DNA of 64,000 nucleotides from Chryseobacterium sp. ISL-6 (GCF_018613715.1 NZ_JAGGPT010000013.1:62001-126000), one strand, 5' to 3'. Positions 1 through 8,515 are shown, counted from the first letter of the stretch. Numbers and translations: made by a program. Notes: a model not told the origin generated them from the sequence alone.

Positions 1-57
1 AAAAAGACAGATCCAAATGGTACCGAAACTTTACGACCCTACAGATACTCAGTTTAA
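1..57 (+). CDS. cydA: Cytochrome bd oxidase subunit I, C-terminal end (partial)
   Basis: Frame 1 is open from the window edge and ends at a TAA at 55-57, giving only the last 18 residues, a hydrophilic tail ending in RPYRYSV. The next gene, 18 bases on, is cydB, and cydA normally lies directly upstream of cydB, so this is inferred to be the end of cydA. The tail itself has no diagnostic motif, so the call rests on context. Confidence 0.6.
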   Translation, partial: KKTDPNGTETLRPYRYSV

Positions 58-75
58 TTCTAAAAATACGAAATC

Positions 76-1080
76 ATGATCTATGTTGTTATTGGCTTTC
101 TCTGGCTTTCAATTTGCCTTTATGTAATCTTAGGAGGAGCAGATTTCGGCGCTGGAATTGTAGAATTGTTTACCAATAAAAAATCACGCCATAAAACTAA
201 GGAAATCATGTATGAATCTATTGCTCCTGTATGGGAGGCTAATCATATGTGGCTGATCATCGCAATTGTTATCTTATTTGTAGGCTTTCCTGAAATTTAT
301 ACAACCATGTCCACCTATTTGCATATTCCTTTGGTTCTTATGCTGGTAGGAATTATTGCAAGAGGTACAGCTTTTACTTTCAGACATTATGATGCAGTAA
401 AGGATGACTGGCAGTTTTTATATACACAGATCTTTTATTACGCAAGCCTTTTAACTCCTTTTTTCTTGGGATTAATTGCTGCTGCTACCGTTTCTCAGTC
501 TATAAATCCTGATGCGACCACCTTTTTAGACTTATATATTTTCAGTTGGCTTAATTGGTTTGGCGTTGCTGTAGGTTTGTTTACAGTATCACTTTGCGCC
601 TATCTGGCGTCTATATTTTCGTTAAGAGAAACAACAGACAGATTAGAATTAAGTTTGATGATCAGAAAATCTAAACAAACAATGCTATTTGTGGTTATTA
701 CAGGAGCATTGGTATTTCTTTCCGCTTATCTTTCTGGAATTCCTTTAGTAAAGTGGGTCTTCTCAAAACCTCTGGGAATTATGTCTATTGCTTTTGCTAC
801 TGTTGCTTTAGGATTGATATTCCGTGCTATGAAACGACGCAAACTACTTCCTGTACGTGCTTTAGCTGGATTTCAGGTAATTATGATTTTAATTGCAGCA
901 ACCTATCAGCATAATCCTGATATTATTTTATTAGGCAATGGACAACATCTTTCTTTATTAGAACATGTAGCCGCACCAAAAACAATCTCAGCACTAGCCT
1001 GGGCATTAATGCTCGGTTCATTATTTATTCTGCCGTTTTTGTTTTATCTGATGTTCTCATTTAGTAAACTGAGAAAATAG
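76..1080 (+). CDS. cydB: Cytochrome d ubiquinol oxidase subunit II
   Basis: The 334-residue polytopic inner-membrane protein has about eight hydrophobic segments. The N-terminus carries the family hallmarks GGADFGAG (about residues 20-27) and APVWEANHMWL (about 50-60, matching the WDGNQVWL region of classic CydB). Together with CydA it forms the bd-type quinol oxidase, a high-affinity terminal oxidase reducing oxygen to water. Length fits the family (330-380). It follows the end of cydA by 18 bases, so the two are co-transcribed. Only four bases separate its stop from the convergent OmpA-like gene and no terminator hairpin is visible between them. Confidence 0.95.
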   Translation: MIYVVIGFLWLSICLYVILGGADFGAGIVELFTNKKSRHKTKEIMYESIAPVWEANHMWLIIAIVILFVGFPEIYTTMSTYLHIPLVLMLVGIIARGTAFTFRHYDAVKDDWQFLYTQIFYYASLLTPFFLGLIAAATVSQSINPDATTFLDLYIFSWLNWFGVAVGLFTVSLCAYLASIFSLRETTDRLELSLMIRKSKQTMLFVVITGALVFLSAYLSGIPLVKWVFSKPLGIMSIAFATVALGLIFRAMKRRKLLPVRALAGFQVIMILIAATYQHNPDIILLGNGQHLSLLEHVAAPKTISALAWALMLGSLFILPFLFYLMFSFSKLRK

Positions 1081-1084
1081 AAAA

Positions 1085-1906
1085 TTATTTTTTAAGCAAA
1101 ACGATTACAACTCTCCTATTCTTGGTTCTGTCAACTTCCGTTTGCTCGGGATAAACGACTGGATCAAGATGCCCTTGTCCACTTGCTTTTATCCGACTGG
1201 ATTCTATTCCTTGCTTTTGAAGAAATTCTTTTATAGCGCTGGCTCTTGTATACGAAAGATTAAAAGTATTCAAATCAAGATCTTCACCATCAAAATTATC
1301 ATAGTCACAACAAATATGTCCTTGCAATTCAACCTCCATTGCTGGATTATCCCTCAATATCTTAAATAATTGGAAAAGTGTTTCGTTACCTGAGGAAAGC
1401 CAGATATGTCTGCCTCCTATAAAATTGACATTGGGAAGCGAATAAGTATTCTGAACCTTCATTTCAGAAACTTTCAAGCCCAAAAAACTTGGGAAAGTTT
1501 TGCCTGAAATCTTTTCTCCTTCAGCAAATTCTCTATCAATAAAAATATCTACTCTTCTATTCTTTCCACGCAACTCTTCTGAACTGTTATCATTAATCTG
1601 TTTTTCTTCACCCAGACCGACAATATTTTCCAATTTTATGTTATCCGTAATTTTCGTTTTTAGATATTTACTAACTGTATTGGCTCGATTTTCAGATAAT
1701 ATCCTATTATAATTGATACTTCCTACAGAATCACAGTTTCCAAAAATCCTGAATTTTAAATTATTCTTTAGCTGAGCCAAACTATCTAATTTCTTTTCAG
1801 ATTGTTTATCAAGCTCATACGAACCGTGAGCAAAATATATAGATTGGATCATTTGGGAATGAATTTCAACACATAAAAACAAAAAAAATAAAACAAAGAG
1901 TTTCAT
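1085..1906 (-). CDS. Exported protein with two tandem OmpA C-terminal-like domains
   Basis: A signal peptide (residues 1-17, ending CVEIHSQ) precedes two OmpA/MotB-type modules. The first, residues about 20-126, has SIYFAHGSYELD, then NRILSENRANTV and GKNRRVDIFID. The second, residues about 160-272, has VELQGHI, LSYTRASAIKEFL and KNRRVVIVLL. In this family the Asp/Arg pair near the end of each module (here NRRVDIF and NRRVVIV) lies in the peptidoglycan (diaminopimelate) binding site. No beta-barrel is present, so it is probably a periplasmic protein contacting the cell wall. Two modules in one short protein is unusual; most OmpA family members carry one. Confidence 0.85.
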   Translation of the reverse strand: MKLFVLFFLFLCVEIHSQMIQSIYFAHGSYELDKQSEKKLDSLAQLKNNLKFRIFGNCDSVGSINYNRILSENRANTVSKYLKTKITDNIKLENIVGLGEEKQINDNSSEELRGKNRRVDIFIDREFAEGEKISGKTFPSFLGLKVSEMKVQNTYSLPNVNFIGGRHIWLSSGNETLFQLFKILRDNPAMEVELQGHICCDYDNFDGEDLDLNTFNLSYTRASAIKEFLQKQGIESSRIKASGQGHLDPVVYPEQTEVDRTKNRRVVIVLLKK

Positions 1907-1956
1907 CGAAATTGAGTTTTCTAAATAACGTGAAATATCAACTTATAGTTTATAGC

Positions 1957-1989
1957 ACAAAAAAAATCCTGAAGCATTGTTCAGGATTT
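1957..1989 (-). terminator. Intrinsic terminator of lysS
   Basis: A perfect 10-bp stem (1964-1973 with 1980-1989, arm AAATCCTGAA, 6-base loop) is followed on the minus strand by a run of eight T. It lies 20 bases past the lysS stop codon. Confidence 0.85.
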
Positions 1990-2009
1990 AATATATTATT
2001 GTAAAGTTT

Positions 2010-3707
2010 TTAAACCAGTTTCATCAGAACCTGATCCTCAATCTTCTCTACTTTTACTAAATTATTTTTGGTTAAAGTCTTAGATGCTTTATCCCATTTT
2101 TTTCCAGATAGCTGGCTTCTTTCTTTAACTTCAGCTAAAGAGAATGGTTCCTCCTGAGAGTTTAAGATCTCAAGGATCACCTTTTCATCTTCACCTAATT
2201 CAATTTGAGGAACTGTTTTTTCCGGTCTCATCTGAGGGAAGAATAATACTTCCTGAATTGATGCATTATCCGTTAAGAACATGATCAATCTGTCCATCCC
2301 AATTCCTAATCCTGAAGTTGGCGGCATACCGTATTCCAAAGCTCTTAAGAAGTCCTGGTCGATAAACATCGCTTCATCGTCACCTCTTTCTGATAAAGTC
2401 ATTTGTGCTTCGAAACGTTCTCTCTGATCGATTGGGTCATTTAACTCAGAATATGCGTTCGCAATTTCTTTTCCACAAACCATTAGTTCAAAACGCTCCG
2501 TTAAGCCTTCCTTGCTTCTGTGTTTCTTCGTTAATGGAGACATTTCAATAGGATAATCTGTAATGAAAGTTGGCTGAATAAAGTTTCCTTCACACTTCTC
2601 ACCAAAGATCTCATCAATTAATTTTCCTTTACCCATTGTTTCATTTACATCGATTCCGATAGATTTAGCAAAAACAAACAATTCCTGCTCAGTCTTTCCT
2701 GTAATATCAAAACCTGTATATTTTTGGATCGCTTCGGTCATAGAAACTCTTGGATAAGGAGCTTTCCAATTAATGGTATGTTCTCCAAAAGTAGATTCTG
2801 CATTTCCGTTCACCTGACCAGCACAGAATTCCAATAATTTCTCTGTGAAATCCATCATCCAGTTATAATCTTTGTAGGCTACATAGATTTCCATCGCTGT
2901 AAACTCTGGATTATGTGTTCTGTCCATCCCTTCATTTCTGAAGTTTTTAGAAAACTCATATACCCCATCAAATCCACCCACGATCAATCTTTTAAGATAT
3001 AGTTCGTTGGCAATTCTTAAATATAAAGGAATATCTAAGGCATTGTGATGCGTAATAAAAGGCTTTGCAGCAGCTCCTCCCGGAATCGACTGAAGAATAG
3101 GTGTTTCCACTTCAAAGTATCCAGCATCATTAAAGAAAGTCCTCATGGCATTGAACAGTTTTGTTCTCTTTACAAAGATCTCTTTAATATGAGGATTTAC
3201 TGTTAAATCTACATAACGTTGTCTGTATCTTAATTCAGGGTCGTTAAACGCATCATGTATTACGCCATTCTCATCCGTCTTCGCTTGTGGAAGAGGACGT
3301 AGAGATTTAGTAAGAAGCGTAAAGTTCTTTACCAATACCGTCTTCTCTCCTACCTGCGTGGTAAAAAGATCACCTTCAATACCGATAATATCTCCGATAT
3401 CTAAAAGATGCTTATAAACTTCATTATATAAGGTTTTATCTTCTCCCGTACAAATTTCATCTCTGTTGAAATACACCTGAATTTTACCTGTAGAATCCTG
3501 CAATTCAGCAAAAGAAGCCTTCCCTTGAATTCTTCGGGACATCAATCTGCCAGCAATCTTCACCTGTTTACTTTCAGAAAAATCCTGTTTTATAGATTCT
3601 GTTGTATCTGTAATTTTGTATTCTTCTGCAGGGAACGCATTGATTCCCATTTCAACAAGCTTATTAAGCTTTTCTCTTCTAATGATTTCTTGTTCTGATA
3701 ATTGCAT
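2010..3707 (-). CDS. lysS: Lysyl-tRNA synthetase, class II
   Basis: The enzyme charges tRNA-Lys with lysine in the cytoplasm. An N-terminal OB-fold anticodon-binding domain (about 55-145) is followed by the class II catalytic core with motif 2 around FRNEGMDRTHNPEF and motif 3 around GLGIGMDRLIMF. At 565 residues it is about 60 longer than E. coli LysS; the extra C-terminal part (from about 505) looks like a small winged-helix module (SLAEVKERSQLSGKKW), as I recall for flavobacterial LysS. It is a single-gene unit with its own promoter and terminator. The ATG chosen fits the promoter 23 bases upstream. Confidence 0.97.
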   Translation of the reverse strand: MQLSEQEIIRREKLNKLVEMGINAFPAEEYKITDTTESIKQDFSESKQVKIAGRLMSRRIQGKASFAELQDSTGKIQVYFNRDEICTGEDKTLYNEVYKHLLDIGDIIGIEGDLFTTQVGEKTVLVKNFTLLTKSLRPLPQAKTDENGVIHDAFNDPELRYRQRYVDLTVNPHIKEIFVKRTKLFNAMRTFFNDAGYFEVETPILQSIPGGAAAKPFITHHNALDIPLYLRIANELYLKRLIVGGFDGVYEFSKNFRNEGMDRTHNPEFTAMEIYVAYKDYNWMMDFTEKLLEFCAGQVNGNAESTFGEHTINWKAPYPRVSMTEAIQKYTGFDITGKTEQELFVFAKSIGIDVNETMGKGKLIDEIFGEKCEGNFIQPTFITDYPIEMSPLTKKHRSKEGLTERFELMVCGKEIANAYSELNDPIDQRERFEAQMTLSERGDDEAMFIDQDFLRALEYGMPPTSGLGIGMDRLIMFLTDNASIQEVLFFPQMRPEKTVPQIELGEDEKVILEILNSQEEPFSLAEVKERSQLSGKKWDKASKTLTKNNLVKVEKIEDQVLMKLV

Positions 3708-3729
3708 TTCTTATTTTTCTAAAAGCCTA

Positions 3730-3737
3730 CAAATTTA
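3730..3737 (-). promoter_or_regulatory. Promoter -7 element for lysS
   Basis: On the minus strand the sequence reads TAAATTTG, a match to the Bacteroidota -7 consensus TAnnTTTG. The predicted start of transcription is about 3726, leaving a leader of about 19 bases before the lysS ATG. Confidence 0.65.
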
Positions 3738-3819
3738 GGCATTTTTGAGTTGACTGTCAATGACTTTTACCAGAAATATAATTTATTTCTGTAAAAATGC
3801 AGTTAAAGAGAAAGCTATT

Positions 3820-4749
3820 TTACAAGAACCAATCTTTTCGGTCCTGTTGAGGAATAAACGTCCAAGCCAGTATTCTACTTATCTTTTGTCCCTGAGCCAT
3901 ATCAACGGTTTTAAAATCTGCTACTTTGACTTTTTTTAAGAGTCTGGTTAGCTTATGTAAATTATCCTTTTTAGAAACTAAACAGGTAAACCAGAGGATT
4001 TGAGACCCGTATAATGCACTTTCATTGATCATATTTGTAATGAAAGCCAGTTCACCACCTTCGCACCACAATTCTGATTGTTGTCCACCAAAATTAAGCA
4101 AGGGTTTCTGCACTTTTGACCTGTTAAGATTTTTAGTTTTCCTGACATTTCCTTTTAGTGCAGATTCTTCTGAATCATGAAAAGGAGGATTACACATCGA
4201 AAATGTAAACCGATCTCCAACACCAATAATGTTCTTGAATATATTATTGGGTTTCAACTGTTGTTTTAATTGAATAGCAAATGACAAATCGGGATTATGG
4301 TCTAAAATACGTTGGGCATTTTCCAAAGAATCTTTATTGATATCTGTACCCAACATTTTCCATCCATAAGATCTATGGGCAATTAAGGGATAAACTAAGT
4401 TTGCCCCCACTCCCACATCTAAACCAGATATCGAAATTCCGCTTGGAATTTCACTTTGCTGTTCGGATAATAAATCTGCAATATAATGTACATAATCAGC
4501 TCGTCCTGGAATGGGTGGACATAGATTAACCTCAGGAATGTCCCAATTCTTAATATTATAAAAGTGCAGCAATAAAGCTTTATTAAGCAGTTTAACCGCC
4601 TTTGGAAGGCTGAAATTAATGGTTACCGTTTGATAAGCATTAATGAAAACATACTGTTTCAGTTCTGGCACACAAGAAATAAGTTGATCAAAATCATAGG
4701 GATTGCGATGTAAATTTCTTGTGTGCAGACTGGATTTTTCAGTAGTCAT
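3820..4749 (-). CDS. rlmF: 23S rRNA (adenine(1618)-N6)-methyltransferase
   Basis: RlmF transfers a methyl group from SAM to N6 of A1618 of 23S rRNA. Seen: LDVGVGANLVYPL (SAM-binding motif I, about 110-122), the N6-adenine methyltransferase signature CNPPFHDS (about 185-192), and a C-terminal family-typical ILAWTF. Length 309 matches the family. Its ATG starts three bases after the stop of the cytochrome c gene, so it is the last gene of a three-gene operon starting at 5345. The functional link to the cytochrome is not obvious. Confidence 0.93.
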   Translation of the reverse strand: MTTEKSSLHTRNLHRNPYDFDQLISCVPELKQYVFINAYQTVTINFSLPKAVKLLNKALLLHFYNIKNWDIPEVNLCPPIPGRADYVHYIADLLSEQQSEIPSGISISGLDVGVGANLVYPLIAHRSYGWKMLGTDINKDSLENAQRILDHNPDLSFAIQLKQQLKPNNIFKNIIGVGDRFTFSMCNPPFHDSEESALKGNVRKTKNLNRSKVQKPLLNFGGQQSELWCEGGELAFITNMINESALYGSQILWFTCLVSKKDNLHKLTRLLKKVKVADFKTVDMAQGQKISRILAWTFIPQQDRKDWFL

Positions 4750-4752
4750 ATT

Positions 4753-5127
4753 TTATTTTTTCTGACTTAAAATATATTCTACCATTTTTTTAGCATCTTC
4801 TTTAGATACCTGAGGATGGGGCTGCATGGGTACACTTCCCCAAGCTCCACTTCCGCCTTCTATAATTTTGGAAGCCAGCATTTCAATATCTTTTTCAGAA
4901 TACTTATCTGCTATTTCCTGATAAGAAGGTCCTATCATTCTTTCATTTACCGTATGACACCCTGTACAATCTAATGTTTCAATAATCTGACTTCCCGAAA
5001 GATTAGTTTTTGCAGGTTCCGAAACAACAGATGTTTCTGAAGAGGAAGCGTCAACAGGTGTATTTTCTTTTTTGGAACAGGAAAGAATTAAAAATCCAAT
5101 GCATCCTGTCAAAAATAATTTCTTCAT
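4753..5127 (-). CDS. Cytochrome c family lipoprotein (single heme)
   Basis: The 124-residue protein has a lipoprotein signal (FLILSC, Cys17) and one c-type heme site CTGCH at about residues 56-60. A Met in VPMQPHP (about 100) is the likely sixth heme ligand. The fold matches small class I cytochromes c (the conserved MIGPSYQEIA and C-terminal MVEYILSQ helix). It would sit in the periplasm attached to a membrane and carry electrons. Its start codon overlaps the stop of the upstream small lipoprotein gene by one base (TAATG), so the two are coupled. Confidence 0.9.
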   Translation of the reverse strand: MKKLFLTGCIGFLILSCSKKENTPVDASSSETSVVSEPAKTNLSGSQIIETLDCTGCHTVNERMIGPSYQEIADKYSEKDIEMLASKIIEGGSGAWGSVPMQPHPQVSKEDAKKMVEYILSQKK

Positions 5128-5345
5128 TATTTTTTCGCAGTAGAGTCTGTTTTAGCAGCTGGTGCTGGTGTTGCAGCAACAGGTGCAGCAGCGGTAGCAG
5201 GTTTAGCTTTTGTAGAATCTACAACAGTCGTTGCTTCAGGTTCTTCAAGCATTGTGTTGCTGTCTTGTAATGAATGATCTGGGGCTTTTTTGCAGTTTAC
5301 AACTAATAAACCTCCGATAAATGCAAGTGCTAATACTTTTTTCAT
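5127..5345 (-). CDS. Small Ala/Pro-rich lipoprotein, unknown function
   Basis: The start is placed at 5345 (MKKVLALAF) rather than at the longer frame start at 5456, because a signal peptide begins there and a promoter -7 element lies at 5368-5375, inside the longer version. The 72-residue product has a lipobox ending VVNCKK (Cys17) and then an acidic, Ala/Pro/Thr-rich low-complexity tail (PVAATPAPAAKTDS). I do not recognise a family; the tail may act as a spacer in the cell envelope. It is first in an operon with cytochrome c and rlmF. Confidence 0.7.
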   Translation of the reverse strand: MKKVLALAFIGGLLVVNCKKAPDHSLQDSNTMLEEPEATTVVDSTKAKPATAAAPVAATPAPAAKTDSTAKK

Positions 5346-5367
5346 TATTTTTTCTATAAAATTTAAG

Positions 5368-5375
5368 CAAAAGTA
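5368..5375 (-). promoter_or_regulatory. Promoter -7 element for lipoprotein-cytochrome c-rlmF operon
   Basis: The minus strand reads TACTTTTG (TAnnTTTG). Predicted start of transcription is about 5364, some 19 bases upstream of the ATG at 5345. This supports the shorter start of the lipoprotein gene. Confidence 0.65.
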
Positions 5376-5484
5376 TAAAAAATAAATTTTTAAACTGATG
5401 ATAAATATCCCTTTTAATAATAATTTATCTGGAATATAATCATTAAATGGTCGCATATTTAAATAAAAATTTTAATTTTAAACC

Positions 5485-6129
5485 ATGATCTTTATTTCTA
5501 AAATTCTGTTTTTCACAAGCCATCATGGTTTTTATACTGTGATACTTCTTATTATTTTTTTCTGTTTTCTGTCATTTATTACTAAAAAATGGTGGATGCT
5601 GCTTCCTATTATTCCTTTATCAATTGCAAATGGGTTCGCAGGACAGTTTTTAAATGCATGGTTTTTAAATAAATACGGCATTGAAAGCACAGCAATAATC
5701 ACTTCAGATGTTGAAACAAATTCTACTTTAAATGATCAGTATATCCATGATTATGAAGCCATTGTAAAGAAACAGGATGGAAAATATGTGACTACGAATT
5801 TTTCAACCACCTCAGCATCCATATACCCTATTGAAAATGCCATTCGTATCCCACAAGTAAACAAGACTTTTCCTGTAAAATACATTCCGGGTTATGAGAA
5901 AAATATAGTCATTCTTTACAATGAATCTGAGGAAGGTAAAAACTTACGTCAATATGAAATGCAGGCTCCCATTAATACTGCAAAAATTAAATATGAAGCA
6001 GATCCGACCAATAAGGAATTTATACAAGAATACATTTCCACTTTAGAGGCTTATTTACAGGTATATAACGATGAAAATTACAGCATAAAATTAGAAGAAT
6101 TGAAGAATAATTTAAAACAATTGAAATAG
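5485..6129 (+). CDS. Membrane-anchored protein of unknown function
   Basis: The 214-residue protein has two N-terminal hydrophobic helices (about 15-33 and 37-58) followed by a soluble domain rich in beta strands (about 65-150) and a charged helical tail. The soluble part (GIESTAIITSDV... FPVKYIPG) resembles the general pattern of DUF3592-like membrane proteins, where a short beta domain follows the helices, but I would not assign a family from this. It stands alone between the cytochrome operon (divergent) and the trp leader. Confidence 0.7.
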   Translation: MIFISKILFFTSHHGFYTVILLIIFFCFLSFITKKWWMLLPIIPLSIANGFAGQFLNAWFLNKYGIESTAIITSDVETNSTLNDQYIHDYEAIVKKQDGKYVTTNFSTTSASIYPIENAIRIPQVNKTFPVKYIPGYEKNIVILYNESEEGKNLRQYEMQAPINTAKIKYEADPTNKEFIQEYISTLEAYLQVYNDENYSIKLEELKNNLKQLK

Positions 6130-6172
6130 TTAATTTTATCTTAAGTTTTTTTAATTTTCATTTTTTTTAGTT

Positions 6173-6200
6173 TTTGATAATAAAAAATTATCTACATTTG
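6173..6200 (+). promoter_or_regulatory. Promoter of the trp operon
   Basis: A -33 type TTTG at 6173-6176 and a -7 element TACATTTG at 6193-6200 (consensus TAnnTTTG), 16 bases apart. By the usual spacing, transcription would start near 6204, one or two bases before the leader-peptide ATG at 6205, so the leader mRNA would be essentially leaderless. Confidence 0.7.
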
Positions 6201-6204
6201 TGCC

Positions 6205-6282
6205 ATGTTTAATACGAGCAATAATTTTTGGTGGTGGCATTCAAACTCTTCGTCGGGTCTGAAGTTGTTATCATGTTGCTAA
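6205..6282 (+). CDS. trpL: trp operon leader peptide
   Basis: A 25-codon reading frame MFNTSNNFWWWHSNSSSGLK, then LLSCC and TAA, carries three consecutive Trp codons (6229-6237). It sits between the trp promoter and an attenuator hairpin upstream of trpE. When charged tRNA-Trp is scarce a ribosome would stall at the TGG run. The codons just after the run (6251-6260) can pair with the left arm of the terminator (6251-6254 with 6334-6337, 6257-6260 with 6327-6330). Stalling would leave that segment free and block termination; a ribosome reaching the stop at 6280-6282 would cover it and allow termination. Mechanism is inferred from the sequence. Confidence 0.88.
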   Translation: MFNTSNNFWWWHSNSSSGLKLLSCC

Positions 6283-6324
6283 CTGTTAAGCTACGCTTAC
6301 AGAAAATAAGATAAAACAAAATAC

Positions 6325-6360
6325 AAAGACTTTGACGGATTCCGTTGAAGTCTTTTTTTT
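6325..6360 (+). terminator. trp attenuator terminator
   Basis: A 14-bp stem (6325-6338 with 6342-6355, two G-U pairs, very short loop) with arm core AAAGACTTTGACGG runs directly into a stretch of eight T (6353-6360). It lies 43 bases after the leader-peptide stop and 32 bases before trpE. A smaller hairpin (6283-6302, CTGTTAAGC/GCTTACAG) lies between leader stop and terminator. Confidence 0.88.
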
Positions 6361-6391
6361 ATTATTTAATCTCAACAAAATAAAACAGCAA

Positions 6392-7813
6392 ATGTTTAAC
6401 AAAAAAATAAAAGTAAAAACAGTTTCGAAAAAAACATTGGGGGATCTCCAGACTCCAATGAATATCTATCTACAAATCAGAGATAAATTTAGAGATACCA
6501 TTCTTTTGGAGAGTTCAGATTCTAAAAATATCGATAATAATTTTTCTTTTATTGCAGTAAATGCCATTGCTGGAATTGAGGTAAAGAATCTAAAAGAGTT
6601 TGAAATAAAGCTTCCCAATTCAGAACCTGTAAAACAATTCATCATCGATCATAAGATAGCAGATATTCTGCATGATTTTTCTTCAGTTTTCGACTGTGAG
6701 AAAACAGCAGATCCTATTGAAGAAACTGCACAAAATCTTTTTGGATATACCAGTTTTGAAGCAGTTCAGTTTTTTGAGAATGTCAATTTTAAAGCACAAA
6801 GTGAAGAGGTTGAAATTCCTTTAGTCAGATACAGACTATACCAATATGTCATTGCTATTAATCATTACAATGATGAGATGCATTTTATTGAAAATCAAAT
6901 TGAAGGTGTTAAATCTGAACTTTATACGTTGGAAAATTTAATAAAGAACAAAAGCTCAGTAGTCTATCCTTTCGAAAAAACGGGGGCGGAAACTTCAAAC
7001 ATTACTGATGAAGAATATCTTGAATTGGTAAAAACAGCTCAGAGACACTGTATGCGAGGAGACGTTTTCCAATTGGTACTAAGCAGAAGGTTTGAGCAAA
7101 AATTCCTGGGTGATGAGTTCAATGTGTATCGAGCTTTAAGAAATATCAATCCTTCTCCTTATTTATTCTTTTTCGATTATGGAGACTATAAATTATTTGG
7201 ATCCAGTCCCGAAAGCCAGTTAATTATTAAAGATCATAAAGCGATCATCCACCCTATTGCCGGAACATTCAAAAGAACCGGAAACTTTGATATCGATCTG
7301 CAGTCTATTGAGGAATTAAAAAATGATCCTAAAGAAAACGCAGAACATACCATGTTGGTGGATCTGGCAAGAAATGATCTTGGGAAAATGGGGAAAAATA
7401 TTACCGTTACCAAATTGAAAGAAATTCAGCTTTTTTCTCACGTTATCCATATGGTAAGTGAAGTTACGGCGGAATTACCAAGAGATACGAATCCTTTTGA
7501 GGTTGTTTCATCCACCTTTCCACAAGGAACTCTAAGTGGTGCACCCAAGCACAAAGCTCTTCAGCTGATCAATAAATATGAAAAAGATTCCCGTGGCTAT
7601 TACGGAGGTTGCATTGGAATGGTGGGACTTAATGGAACCTGTAATCAGGCAATCATGATCAGAACTTTTCTAAGTAAAAACAATACGTTATTTTATCAGG
7701 CAGGAGCAGGATTAGTAGCCAAATCAAACCCTGAAAGTGAATTACAGGAAGTTAATAATAAACTAAATGCATTAAAAAAGGCAGTAGAAAAAGCTGACAA
7801 ACTAAATTATTAG
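6392..7813 (+). CDS. trpE: Anthranilate synthase component I
   Basis: TrpE converts chorismate plus ammonia (from TrpG) to anthranilate, the first committed step of tryptophan synthesis. The start is placed at 6392 (MFNKKIKVKT); the frame is open to an ATG at 6332, but that lies inside the attenuator hairpin. Seen: the Trp feedback-site motif LLESSD near residue 36, and the chorismate-binding domain with HPIAGTFKRTG, LVDLARNDLG, PQGTLSGAPK and GYYGGCIG. The 473-residue length fits the family. It is the first structural gene of the operon and is controlled by the leader attenuator. Confidence 0.96.
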   Translation: MFNKKIKVKTVSKKTLGDLQTPMNIYLQIRDKFRDTILLESSDSKNIDNNFSFIAVNAIAGIEVKNLKEFEIKLPNSEPVKQFIIDHKIADILHDFSSVFDCEKTADPIEETAQNLFGYTSFEAVQFFENVNFKAQSEEVEIPLVRYRLYQYVIAINHYNDEMHFIENQIEGVKSELYTLENLIKNKSSVVYPFEKTGAETSNITDEEYLELVKTAQRHCMRGDVFQLVLSRRFEQKFLGDEFNVYRALRNINPSPYLFFFDYGDYKLFGSSPESQLIIKDHKAIIHPIAGTFKRTGNFDIDLQSIEELKNDPKENAEHTMLVDLARNDLGKMGKNITVTKLKEIQLFSHVIHMVSEVTAELPRDTNPFEVVSSTFPQGTLSGAPKHKALQLINKYEKDSRGYYGGCIGMVGLNGTCNQAIMIRTFLSKNNTLFYQAGAGLVAKSNPESELQEVNNKLNALKKAVEKADKLNY

Positions 7814-7862
7814 TTGTTTGTACTTTAATATTAAAATTTTGTACAATAAATGCTAACCAATA

Positions 7863-8477
7863 ATGATAAATAAAGAGATGAATAAAAATATAGAAGGTCA
7901 ATCAACAGCTAAAGTTTTAGTTTTTGATAATTATGATAGTTTTACCTATAATCTTGTACAGATTATTGAAAAAATTCTAAATCAGAAAGTAGATGTCTTC
8001 AGAAACGATGAAATCAGTTTAGAAGATATTGACAAATATGATAAAATCATTCTATCACCCGGTCCGGGAATTCCTGAAGAATCAGGGATTTTATTGGATT
8101 TAATCAGAAAATATGCCTCCACAAAAAGTATTCTGGGAGTTTGCCTTGGGCAGCAAGCTATTGCCGAGGCTTTTGGTGGAAAGCTAATTAATCTTTCTGA
8201 AATTTTTCATGGCGTAGCCACGACAGCTGAACTGACAAAAGATAAAACAAAACTCTTTCAAAATTTATCTTCAGGACTTGAGGTAGGAAGATATCACAGT
8301 TGGGCTGTAGATCCCGATCAATTTCCTGAAGAACTGGAAATAACAGCTGTTGATAAAGATGGAATGATTATGGCCTTGCAGCATAAAACCTATGATGTAC
8401 ATGGTGTACAGTTTCATCCTGAAAGTATTTTAACTCCTGATGGAGAAGTAATCATTAAAAACTTCCTTTTACATTGA
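7863..8477 (+). CDS. trpG: Anthranilate synthase component II (glutamine amidotransferase)
   Basis: A class I glutamine amidotransferase that supplies ammonia to TrpE. Seen: FDNYDSFTYNLVQ near the start, oxyanion/nucleophile motif GVCLGQQAIAEAF with the catalytic Cys at about residue 94, and the His-Glu pair in GVQFHPES. The product is 204 residues, or 199 from the second ATG at 7878, both plausible. Here the gene is separate from trpE and trpD, unlike fused versions in enterobacteria. The stop overlaps or abuts the next coding region. Confidence 0.95.
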   Translation: MINKEMNKNIEGQSTAKVLVFDNYDSFTYNLVQIIEKILNQKVDVFRNDEISLEDIDKYDKIILSPGPGIPEESGILLDLIRKYASTKSILGVCLGQQAIAEAFGGKLINLSEIFHGVATTAELTKDKTKLFQNLSSGLEVGRYHSWAVDPDQFPEELEITAVDKDGMIMALQHKTYDVHGVQFHPESILTPDGEVIIKNFLLH

Positions 8478-8515
8478 AAACATTAGAAAGCGCCTCAACC
8501 ATAAAAACACCACAA

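Noticed and set aside
5010..5270. Rightward frame opposite the cytochrome c and lipoprotein genes
   Set aside because: It is antisense to two well-supported genes and rich in Cys/Arg/Ser as expected from reading the complement.
6332..6391. Upstream extension of trpE to the ATG at 6332
   Set aside because: It lies inside the attenuator hairpin and T-run; the ATG at 6392 fits the family N-terminus.
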